This document shows, piece after piece, positions 27,523 to 35,357 of a stretch of 64,000 nucleotides of DNA (within the stretch, counting starts at the first letter, position 1; each line of letters begins with the position of its first letter). Both the position numbers and the translations under genes were made by a program. Below the pieces are notes generated by a model. It did not search any database and was not told the origin of the DNA. It saw only the letters and a list, made by a program, of their open reading frames with translations. The DNA comes from Geobacter argillaceus. Lineage in GTDB: Bacteria > Desulfobacterota > Desulfuromonadia > Geobacterales > DSM-12255. The stretch covers positions 1-64,000 of the forward strand of contig NZ_VLLN01000006.1 of assembly GCF_007830735.1 (NCBI RefSeq), read 5' to 3'.

Positions 27523-28119
27523 ATGACGTCATCAACATCATCCGGCACGATCTGGAACATTCCCAATATCCTGACCCTGTTGCGCATAGCCGCAATTCCG
27601 GTCATTGTGGTCATGCTGCTTTCACCCTCGCGGGATGCCGGTTTCTGGGCGGCAGCGGTTTTTTCCGCAGCATCCTTTACCGACTGGCTTGACGGCTATC
27701 TGGCGCGGCGGATGGGGATTGTCACGGTGTTCGGCAAATTTCTCGATCCGATTGCCGACAAACTGATCGTCATGGCAGCGCTGATCATGATCATTCCCTA
27801 TGACCGGGTGCCAGCCTGGATGGTCCTGGTGATACTGGGGCGGGAGATCATCATTACCGGCCTGCGTGGCATTGCATCGAGCGAAGGGATTGTCATTGCG
27901 GCCAGTGACCTGGGGAAGTTCAAAACCATCTTTCAGATCGTGGCCATAATCGGGCTGCTGTTGCATTACGACTATCCCTGGTTCTTTTCGGTCAACCATC
28001 CGCTCCTGGTGGTCAATATGCACCGTGTCGGTATGTTTTATCTCTGGATTGCCTTTGTCATCACGGTATGGTCCGGTGTCGACTATCTGGTGAAGTTCAT
28101 ACGGATCATTGCTCGTTAG
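27523..28119 (+). CDS. pgsA: CDP-diacylglycerol-glycerol-3-phosphate 3-phosphatidyltransferase
   Basis: Makes phosphatidylglycerol phosphate, the first committed step of phosphatidylglycerol synthesis. The CDP-alcohol phosphotransferase motif is complete: D54, D57-G58, A61-R62, G71, D75 and D79 in the stretch DWLDGYLARR...GKFLDPIADK. 198 residues with about five membrane helices, the usual size. ATG 27523 follows the transglycosylase stop by eight bases with no clear ribosome site, so coupling is possible. Confidence 0.94.
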   Translation: MTSSTSSGTIWNIPNILTLLRIAAIPVIVVMLLSPSRDAGFWAAAVFSAASFTDWLDGYLARRMGIVTVFGKFLDPIADKLIVMAALIMIIPYDRVPAWMVLVILGREIIITGLRGIASSEGIVIAASDLGKFKTIFQIVAIIGLLLHYDYPWFFSVNHPLLVVNMHRVGMFYLWIAFVITVWSGVDYLVKFIRIIAR

Positions 28120-28207
28120 CCGTCCTTTTGGGTTTTCGTTGATCAAGTTGCATACCTTTCTACCGATACGAGGAAAAGTATTTTCTCATATCGTCCGGAG
28201 GTAAGCG

Positions 28208-29017
28208 ATGAAAGTTTTTATCGGATTTATGGTAACAATCCTGTGCTGTTCCCTGATTACGGCAGCAGGTGCGGAATCGATCAAGTTGGCAGGCTCAGGG
28301 CAGATGATCCCTCTTATCAATACGTTGGGCAAGGCCTACATGAAAAAGTATCCTCAGGATGCGGTGGAGGTGAATCAGAAGTCCCTCGGCCAGTTGGGTG
28401 GCGTCATGGCGGTGACCAAGGGAGCGATCGACATTGCAATGTCGGCTCGTTATCTTGACAAGAATGAAAAAAAGATGCCTGTTCAGGCCTATGAAATTGC
28501 CAAGGTTGCCGGACTTTTTGCTGTTAACGCCGCAACGCCGGTCACGTCACTTACCAGCCAGCAGGTATGTGACATCTATGGTGGCAAGATCAGGAACTGG
28601 GCCAAATTGGGTGGCCCGGATGGGGCGATTATCCCGCTGACCCGGCCGGAGAGCGATTCAACCAAAATTGCCGTGCGGCAGGGGATTGCCTGCTTCGATA
28701 AGCTGAAGGAGGCGGATGATGTCAGGTCCATGCCCAAGGCCAAGGATATGTACACGGAATTGACCACCAAAGTGAATACGCTCGGCATGATCGATGCGGT
28801 TTGCTTTGCCGATGCCGGGGGCAAACTCAAGGCAGTGAAAATTGATGGCAAGGACTTCACCTCGTCCGAGAACAGTCCCATCATGCATCATTATAATCTC
28901 GTGCTTGGCAAGAACCGGGGTGAAGCGGTCATGCGGTTCCTGCAGTTCATCCGCTCAAGCGAAGGACAGACGATCATCAAGCGCGAGAAGGCTTCGCCAA
29001 TGCCCTTTGGGTTATAG
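28208..29017 (+). CDS. Periplasmic phosphate-type (PstS-like) binding protein
   Basis: A 269-residue secreted solute-binding protein with signal peptide (cleavage near AGA-ES, residue 22). It has the PBP-like domain start IKLAGSGQMIPLINTLGKAY and the ligand contacts expected in PstS relatives: GSG, SAR in IAMSARYLDK, and TRPESDSTK (compare RxxxSGT). No pst permease genes lie nearby; instead a chemoreceptor starts 46 bp later, also on the plus strand. It could therefore present a bound anion to that receptor or act as an orphan binding protein. AGG/GGAGG precedes the ATG. Confidence 0.82.
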   Translation: MKVFIGFMVTILCCSLITAAGAESIKLAGSGQMIPLINTLGKAYMKKYPQDAVEVNQKSLGQLGGVMAVTKGAIDIAMSARYLDKNEKKMPVQAYEIAKVAGLFAVNAATPVTSLTSQQVCDIYGGKIRNWAKLGGPDGAIIPLTRPESDSTKIAVRQGIACFDKLKEADDVRSMPKAKDMYTELTTKVNTLGMIDAVCFADAGGKLKAVKIDGKDFTSSENSPIMHHYNLVLGKNRGEAVMRFLQFIRSSEGQTIIKREKASPMPFGL

Positions 29018-29063
29018 TATTTGAATTGCGGGTTCTTGTTGCACCTGCTGCGGAAGCTTCTTT

Positions 29064-31178
29064 ATGGCCTTACATAGCATTTCCCGAAAATTCCTATTCC
29101 GCCTGCTTTTGGTGCTGTTTCTCGGTCAGATTGTCATCGGGGTCTGGAGTTACGTAGACCGTCACACCACCAGTGAAGAGAACCTTGACCGCAAGGCAAG
29201 GGTGCAGGCAAAGATGCTGGCTGCCATTGCGACGCGCTCCATGAGTGACTTCGACTTTACCTACATGGGGCTGGTTATCGACGAAACCATGAAAGATCCC
29301 GATCTCCGCAATGTGATGTTGGTGGATAAGGACGGAACAGCGCTTTTCGAGAACTCAACCGCAACGAAGGGGGAAGACCTTAGCACCATCCAGGTCCCGG
29401 TGACAGCTAGTGGTGACATCAAACTAATTGTCAGCTATTCCGACACGGGGGTGCGCAAGCGATTGCTGCATCAGCTCATAATCAACGTGGCTCTTCAGGT
29501 AGGGATATTCTTTGTCGTGGCCCTGACAATTCTCTTTTTTTTCCGCAGGGACCTGGGGGAAAAGATCTCTGCCATTAATGCAGCCATCGAGCATATCCGG
29601 GAAGGTGACCTGACCAGAAAGATTCCCTCCCTGGGAGATGATGAGTTCGGTGACATCACAAAAGGGCTCAATTTCATGGCAGAGCAGTTGCACTCCACCG
29701 TCTCCCGGCTTGCCTCCCTCGGGAACGGGCTGGCCTCGGCCATGGAGTCGCTGAATGCCAACTTTGAAACGGTCAGTTCTTCGGCGCGCACGCAACAACA
29801 GTCTACCGAGAAGGTCCTGAACGATATTTCCGATGCGTCCGCTGCCCAGCAGCGGATACTTGACAATACCAACAGCCTTGCTGAGCTCTCCCAGGACAAT
29901 TCGACCGCACTTAATGAAATCAGTTCCACCTTTACCGAGACCGAAGCACACATCGATTCCCTCAATCTGAATGTCAACGTGATCTATTCCACCATTGCCC
30001 AGTTGAACCAATCGGCCAAAGCTGTCGCGAGCGTGGTTGATAATGCCTCCAGTGCGGCTGCGGATACAGCCGGATCGGTGAGGGCGATCAACGACCTGGT
30101 GCAGACGATCGACGCGGCGGTAACGACCACCTCTTCGCTCAGTGACCAGGTCATCGGCGTAGTTTCCGAAAAGGGGATCGTGCAGGTTGAAAACGCCATA
30201 GCGAGCATGGAACAGATCAAGTCGTTCGTTTCCTCGCTGACTATGACCATGTCCCAACTGGATACCCGCTCCAAGGATGTGGCAAAGATTCTTGCCGTTA
30301 TCCGGGAGGTAACCGATCAGGCCCACCTGCTGAGTCTCAACGCCCAGATTATTGCCGGCCAGGCCGGAGAGCACGGCCGGAGTTTTGCCGTGGTTGCCAA
30401 CGAAATGAAGCTGCATTCGGCCAAGACCGCCGCCTCAACCAAGGAGATCGAGTCGATCATCCAGGCAATCCGTGGCCAGATCACGGCGGCAGTCGAAGAA
30501 ACCCACAATACCTTCCTTACGGTTACTGACGGGAGCCAAATAGTCTCCTGTGCCGGAGCGGCATTGCACGAGGTCCTCGACGCATCCCGTCGTTCCGCGG
30601 AAATGGTCAAGGGGATCGAGCTTTCGACCAAAGAGCAGAGCCGTCTCGCCTCCCATATTCTGGGCGTGGTCAGCAAGCTGGAGACTGTCAATCGCGAAGT
30701 CAAGCGGGCGACCGACGAGGAGGTGCAGAGCATCGTCTATCTGGAAGAGGGGTTGCGTGCCATACGTGATTCCATGGAGGTGACACGCAGCGCCACACAG
30801 GAACAGGGGACCTCTCTGGAGGTCATTACCGAAAACATTCAGTCTGCAAATGCCAAGACCGGTGAGATTGCGGCCGCATCACTGCAGCAGAAGAATGTAA
30901 ACGGGCTTATTTCCGAATCGATGCGCACCATCACGGCCCACGGCGGGAACACCCTGGCGGCCGTTCAGGATGCTGCGGAGAGGATTTCTTCAGTTTACCG
31001 GGATGTTGAACTGCTACGCCGTGAAATGGGTATGTTCAGGGTTTCGGGTCTACAGCCCGACCTGCCTGCAGACGAGCCTGGCGACCAGCTTTCTGAGCAA
31101 TTAGCCGTTGACACCCGTAGCGAAAAAGGTTATACAACTACCGGCTTTGACACCAGCGTGTCATCCAGAGATGTGTAA
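29064..31178 (+). CDS. Methyl-accepting chemotaxis protein
   Basis: A 704-residue transmembrane chemoreceptor: helix 1 at about residues 10-30, a periplasmic sensor domain of about 115 residues, helix 2 near 143-165, HAMP at about 165-220 and a long coiled-coil signalling domain. The hairpin tip (about 417-445) reads DQAHLLSLNAQIIAGQAGEHGRSFAVVANEMK. It departs from the usual EAARAGE form but keeps AGEHG-FAVVA. No CheB/CheR tether pentapeptide is seen at the C-terminus. It follows a PstS-like gene closely and ends one base before tRNA-Cys. The ligand is unknown. Confidence 0.9.
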   Translation: MALHSISRKFLFRLLLVLFLGQIVIGVWSYVDRHTTSEENLDRKARVQAKMLAAIATRSMSDFDFTYMGLVIDETMKDPDLRNVMLVDKDGTALFENSTATKGEDLSTIQVPVTASGDIKLIVSYSDTGVRKRLLHQLIINVALQVGIFFVVALTILFFFRRDLGEKISAINAAIEHIREGDLTRKIPSLGDDEFGDITKGLNFMAEQLHSTVSRLASLGNGLASAMESLNANFETVSSSARTQQQSTEKVLNDISDASAAQQRILDNTNSLAELSQDNSTALNEISSTFTETEAHIDSLNLNVNVIYSTIAQLNQSAKAVASVVDNASSAAADTAGSVRAINDLVQTIDAAVTTTSSLSDQVIGVVSEKGIVQVENAIASMEQIKSFVSSLTMTMSQLDTRSKDVAKILAVIREVTDQAHLLSLNAQIIAGQAGEHGRSFAVVANEMKLHSAKTAASTKEIESIIQAIRGQITAAVEETHNTFLTVTDGSQIVSCAGAALHEVLDASRRSAEMVKGIELSTKEQSRLASHILGVVSKLETVNREVKRATDEEVQSIVYLEEGLRAIRDSMEVTRSATQEQGTSLEVITENIQSANAKTGEIAAASLQQKNVNGLISESMRTITAHGGNTLAAVQDAAERISSVYRDVELLRREMGMFRVSGLQPDLPADEPGDQLSEQLAVDTRSEKGYTTTGFDTSVSSRDV

Positions 31179-31179
31179 C

Positions 31180-31254
31180 GGCGGCGTAGCCAAGTGGTAA
31201 GGCAGAGCTCTGCAAAAGCTCCATTCAGCGGTTCAAATCCGCTCGCCGCCTCCA
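31180..31254 (+). tRNA. tRNA-Cys (GCA)
   Basis: Full cloverleaf including an encoded CCA end. Acceptor GGCGGCG (31180-31186) pairs with CGCCGCC (31244-31250). The anticodon stem GAGCT/AGCTC encloses CTGCAAA with anticodon GCA. The T-arm is GCGG-TTCAAAT-CCGC. It begins one base after the MCP stop codon. Confidence 0.97.
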
Positions 31255-31258
31255 GATA

Positions 31259-31291
31259 AAAGCTGACCCACAGAGTGGGTCGGCTTTTTTT
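31259..31291 (+). terminator. Rho-independent terminator after tRNA-Cys
   Basis: AGCTGACCCA (31261-31270) pairs with TGGGTCGGCT (31276-31285), with one G-U, followed by a long T-run. Confidence 0.9.
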
Positions 31292-31316
31292 ATATTTTTT
31301 CAGGCAAGGAATCGTG

Positions 31317-33971
31317 ATGTCGCAGCCGGAGCCCCGCAATCAGACTCAGACGCCATTGGCCGAACTAACGCCGATGATGCGGCAATACCTGGAGATCAAG
31401 GCCCAGTATCCCGACGCCATTCTTTTCTTCCGGCTGGGCGATTTCTACGAAATGTTCCTGGATGATGCGGTCAAGGCCTCACGCATCCTGGACATTACCC
31501 TGACGTCGCGAGGTAAGGGTGGCGACGGCAGCGATATCCCGCTGTGCGGTATACCGTACCATTCCGCCGCTCCCTATCTGGCCAAGCTGATCGAGGCCGG
31601 CGAAAAGGTGGCCATCTGCGAACAGGTGGAGGACCCGAAGAGCGTCAAGGGGATCGTCCGCCGGGAGGTGGTGCGGGTGGTTACCCCGGGTCTGGTGATC
31701 GACGGCGAGAACCTGGCCCCGAAGGAGAACAACTACTTGCTCTGCCTCGTTCCGCAGGAGACGGCCGAGGTGGGACTGGCCTATCTCGATCTCTCCACCG
31801 GCGAATTCAGGGTGACCGAACTGTCCGGGCTCGATGCGGCCATTGCCGAGATTGCCTGCGTGAAACCGAGGGAAATCCTCCTGCCGGCCATGGGGCGCGA
31901 TACCGGCCTTCTTGCCTCTCTGGGACCGCTCGGGGACGATTGCCTGGTCAGCTGGCTGGAAGAGTGGGTTTTTGACGCCGAGTATGGCCGCCGTCTTTTC
32001 CAGCGGCAGTTCTCTGCGCATCCCGAGTCCATGGGGTGCGGCGGGATAAAGACCGGCGTGCGGGCTGCGGCAGCCATCCTTCACTATCTCTACGACACCC
32101 AGAAGGGAGAGGTGGCCCATGTCAGGGAGCTCCACCCCTACCAGACCAGGGAGTTTCTGGTGCTGGACGAGGCAACGCGGCGCAACCTGGAGCTCACCGC
32201 CACCATGGCGGAGGGGAAACGACGCGGCTCGCTCCTCGGACTCCTGGACAAGACCGTTACCGCCATGGGGGGACGAAAGCTCAAGCAGTGGATCAACTAT
32301 CCGCTGGCAACGGTCGAGCCGATTCTGGAACGCCAGAATGCCGTGGACGAGTTTTTTCGTGACCCGACCTGGCGCACGGCACTCGTCGAGGCGCTGGAAG
32401 GGGTGTACGACTTAGAGCGGCTGAATGGCCGGATCAGCATGGCTTCGGCCTCGGCCAAGGATCTGGCGGCACTCCGGTGTTCCCTGGAGCGGATTCCGCT
32501 TCTCCTCTCGCATCTCGGCCGGGTCGATGCCCCGCTCCTGCAACGCATCCGCGACGAGATCGATCCCCTTGAGGAGATGACCGACCTGATCCGGCGGGGG
32601 GTGGTGGAAAATCCCCCCTTCATCCTCCGCGAGGGAGGGATCATTGCCGAAGGGTACCATGGGGAGCTGGATGAACTGCGGGCCATCAGCCGGGAGGGGA
32701 AGGGGTTCATCGCCCGGCTGGAGGCGCAGGAGCGGGCCAGGACCGGGATCGGTTCCCTGAAGATCCGCTACAACAAGGTGTTCGGCTACTACATCGAGGT
32801 GACCAAGTCCAACCTGGCCGAGGTGCCGGCCGACTATCTCCGCCGCCAGACCCTGGCCAATGCCGAAAGGTTCATCACCCCGGAGCTGAAGGAGTACGAA
32901 GACAAGGTACTGGGCGCCGAGGAGCGGATCGTTGACCTGGAGTATCAGCTCTTCCAGGAGATTCGCCTGCAGGTGGCCGAACAAGGTGCCCGTATCGCCC
33001 GGACCGCTGACCGGCTCGCCACCCTGGACGTCCTTGTTGCCCTGGCAACCGTGGCCCACGAATACGATTACTGCCGGCCACTCGTTGACGACAGCGACGT
33101 CATCGCCATCACCACCGGCCGGCACCCGGTGGTGGAGGCGCTCTCGCCCACGGAGCGGTTCGTGGCCAACGACACCTATCTCGATGGCCAGGAGAACCAG
33201 CTCCTGATCATCACCGGCCCGAACATGGCCGGCAAGTCGACCTTTATGCGCCAGGTGGCGATCATCATCCTGCTGGCCCAGATGGGGAGCTTCGTGCCGG
33301 CTTCTGATGCGCGCATCGGCGTGGTGGACCGGATCTTCACCAGGGTCGGCGCCTCGGACAACCTGAGTCGGGGCCTTTCCACCTTCATGCTGGAGATGAT
33401 CGAAACCGCCACGATTCTTCGCCATGCCACGCCGAAAAGCCTGGTGGTCCTGGATGAGATCGGCCGCGGGACCTCCACCTTTGACGGCGTTTCCATCGCC
33501 TGGGCAGTGGCCGAGTTTCTGCACGACAGACCGGAGCATAGGGCCAGGACCCTCTTTGCCACCCATTACCATGAACTGACCGAGCTGTCCGTGACCCGCC
33601 CCGGGGTGAAAAACTTCAACGTGGCGGTCAGGGAGTGGAACGATCAGATAATTTTCCTGCGCACCATCGTCCCGGGCGGGGCTTCCCATTCCTACGGGAT
33701 ACAGGTGGCGCGCCTGGCCGGACTCCCCATGGCGGTCATCGACCGGGCCAAGGAGATCCTGGTCAACCTGGAAAAGGGGGAGTACGTGGCCGAAGGTGTC
33801 CCCCGGATAGCCCGCGGGAAAAGGGTTGCCGAGGTGAAAGCGTCTCCCCAGATGGCCCTCTTTGCCGACGATACCGACCTACTCCGTCAGCGGCTGAAGG
33901 GTCTCGCCATTGCCTCGCTCACTCCCCTGGAGGCGTTGAATCTGCTGGATGAACTGAAAAGGATGATTTGA
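31317..33971 (+). CDS. mutS: DNA mismatch repair protein MutS
   Basis: Recognises mismatches and small loops. 884 residues with all domains: mismatch-binding N-terminus with [11 protein letters not shown] (the Phe-x-Glu wedge), connector, lever and clamp, then the ABC-type ATPase with Walker [10 protein letters not shown] (634-642), the STFMLEM signature region and [15 protein letters not shown] 31317 has AAGGA at six bases. It lies just after the tRNA-Cys terminator and is followed within two bases by the amidase gene. Confidence 0.97.
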   Translation: MSQPEPRNQTQTPLAELTPMMRQYLEIKAQYPDAILFFRLGDFYEMFLDDAVKASRILDITLTSRGKGGDGSDIPLCGIPYHSAAPYLAKLIEAGEKVAICEQVEDPKSVKGIVRREVVRVVTPGLVIDGENLAPKENNYLLCLVPQETAEVGLAYLDLSTGEFRVTELSGLDAAIAEIACVKPREILLPAMGRDTGLLASLGPLGDDCLVSWLEEWVFDAEYGRRLFQRQFSAHPESMGCGGIKTGVRAAAAILHYLYDTQKGEVAHVRELHPYQTREFLVLDEATRRNLELTATMAEGKRRGSLLGLLDKTVTAMGGRKLKQWINYPLATVEPILERQNAVDEFFRDPTWRTALVEALEGVYDLERLNGRISMASASAKDLAALRCSLERIPLLLSHLGRVDAPLLQRIRDEIDPLEEMTDLIRRGVVENPPFILREGGIIAEGYHGELDELRAISREGKGFIARLEAQERARTGIGSLKIRYNKVFGYYIEVTKSNLAEVPADYLRRQTLANAERFITPELKEYEDKVLGAEERIVDLEYQLFQEIRLQVAEQGARIARTADRLATLDVLVALATVAHEYDYCRPLVDDSDVIAITTGRHPVVEALSPTERFVANDTYLDGQENQLLIITGPNMAGKSTFMRQVAIIILLAQMGSFVPASDARIGVVDRIFTRVGASDNLSRGLSTFMLEMIETATILRHATPKSLVVLDEIGRGTSTFDGVSIAWAVAEFLHDRPEHRARTLFATHYHELTELSVTRPGVKNFNVAVREWNDQIIFLRTIVPGGASHSYGIQVARLAGLPMAVIDRAKEILVNLEKGEYVAEGVPRIARGKRVAEVKASPQMALFADDTDLLRQRLKGLAIASLTPLEALNLLDELKRMI

Positions 33972-33972
33972 G

Positions 33973-35346
33973 ATGGTGCGATCGATACCCCTCTTCCGCC
34001 TGCTTACCGCACTGCTGCTGCTGCTCCTGGTTGCCGGCTGGGCACGCGGCGAAGAACGCGAAGGCTCTCCCCGGGAAAAGGGCTCTACTACCCGGAAGGC
34101 AACGGCTAAGAAGGCGGAGAAGGGGGCCAGGAAGGGTGGCAAGCAGGCCAGGAAGGGTGGCAAGCAGGCCAGGAAGGGGGCGGTTGCTGCGCAGAAAGCC
34201 GCTGCAGTGGAGACAAAGCCGCCCCTGGCCGTGGTCAAGGAGATCCGCTCCTGGTCGACGCCGGACTACACCAGGGTCGCAGTGACGCTCGACCGGGAGG
34301 TGTCTTTTGAAAAGCACCAGATAGCCCAGGGCCCGGGATCGCAGTATCTGTCGCGTCTCTATTTCGATATCAACGGCGCCAAGGTGGGGCCGGGGGTAAA
34401 GGACCTCTCCATTGGCGACGGTTTCCTGAAAACCGCCCGGGTGGGCCAGCACCGGCAGGACACGGTGCGGGTGGTGCTGGATGTTGATCATGTGAAGGAC
34501 CACAAGATCTTCACCTTTTCCGACCCGTTCAGGATCATTGTGGACGTGAAGGGGGAGCGGAGGGAGGAGATCAGCCGGTTGGACACGAACATCCAGCCGC
34601 TGGTGCCCCTGCCCGAGACGAAGAAGGAAGAAATAAAGGAGCCGGAGAAACCGGCGGTTCCGTTCAAACCGGGTAAGATACGGCGGATCGTGGTTGATCC
34701 GGGGCATGGCGGCAAGGACCCGGGCGCCATAGGGCAGGGGGGGACACAGGAGAAGGATGTGGTGCTGGCCATGGGACTGATGCTGTCGCGGAAGCTCCGC
34801 GACGAACTCGGCATCGACGTGGTCATGACCCGCTCCAGCGACATCTTCATCGAACTGCAGGAACGGACCGCCATTGCCAATCAGGTCGGGGCCGACCTGT
34901 TCGTCTCCATCCATGCCAATGCCTCGCTGAACCGGGCTGCCAGCGGCGTCGAAACCTATTACCTAAACCTGGCCAAGACCGAGAAGGCGGCGCAACTGGC
35001 GGCCCGCGAAAACGGCACCTCCCTGGAGAAGGTGAGCCTTTTGCAGGCGGTCCTTTTCGACCTGATGGCCAACTACAAGCTGAACGACTCGGCACATTTG
35101 GCCGAGGAGGTGCAAAAGGCCGTCCACCGGAAGGTGAGCAGCCAGTATGCCAATGTGAAAAACCTGGGGGTGAAGCAGGGGCCGTTCTACGTCCTGGTGG
35201 GGGCCACCATGCCGAGCATTCTGGTGGAAACCGCCTTCATCAGCAATGAGCGTGAGGAAGGGCGGCTGCAGGACCCGCAGTTCCAGGAAACGGCCGTGGC
35301 CGGCATCGTTGACGGCATCAGGGCTTATATTGCCAGCCTGAAATAA
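33973..35346 (+). CDS. N-acetylmuramoyl-L-alanine amidase (AmiC-type, AMIN domain)
   Basis: Secreted zinc amidase that splits septal peptidoglycan. Order: signal peptide (about 1-25); an unusual Lys/Ala/Gly-rich basic linker (about 27-77) with heptad repeats ARKGGKQ; an AMIN targeting domain (about 80-190); a Pro/Glu linker; and the Amidase_3 domain (about 230-457). The catalytic domain shows VDPGHGGKDPGAIG (H245), FVSIHANAS and ILVETAFISNEREE. 457 residues. The start ATG 33973 is one base after the mutS stop. Confidence 0.93.
   Translation: MVRSIPLFRLLTALLLLLLVAGWARGEEREGSPREKGSTTRKATAKKAEKGARKGGKQARKGGKQARKGAVAAQKAAAVETKPPLAVVKEIRSWSTPDYTRVAVTLDREVSFEKHQIAQGPGSQYLSRLYFDINGAKVGPGVKDLSIGDGFLKTARVGQHRQDTVRVVLDVDHVKDHKIFTFSDPFRIIVDVKGERREEISRLDTNIQPLVPLPETKKEEIKEPEKPAVPFKPGKIRRIVVDPGHGGKDPGAIGQGGTQEKDVVLAMGLMLSRKLRDELGIDVVMTRSSDIFIELQERTAIANQVGADLFVSIHANASLNRAASGVETYYLNLAKTEKAAQLAARENGTSLEKVSLLQAVLFDLMANYKLNDSAHLAEEVQKAVHRKVSSQYANVKNLGVKQGPFYVLVGATMPSILVETAFISNEREEGRLQDPQFQETAVAGIVDGIRAYIASLK
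34126..34178 (+). repeat. 21-bp direct repeat inside the amidase linker
   Basis: Two full copies (34126-34146, 34147-34167) and a partial third (34168-34178), encoding the basic heptad A-R-K-G-G-K-Q. Repeat number may vary by slippage without breaking the frame. Confidence 0.85.
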
Positions 35347-35357
35347 GAGAGATACCT

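Noticed and set aside
32412-33689. A 425-codon open frame antisense to mutS
   Set aside because: Shadow of mutS; no motif.
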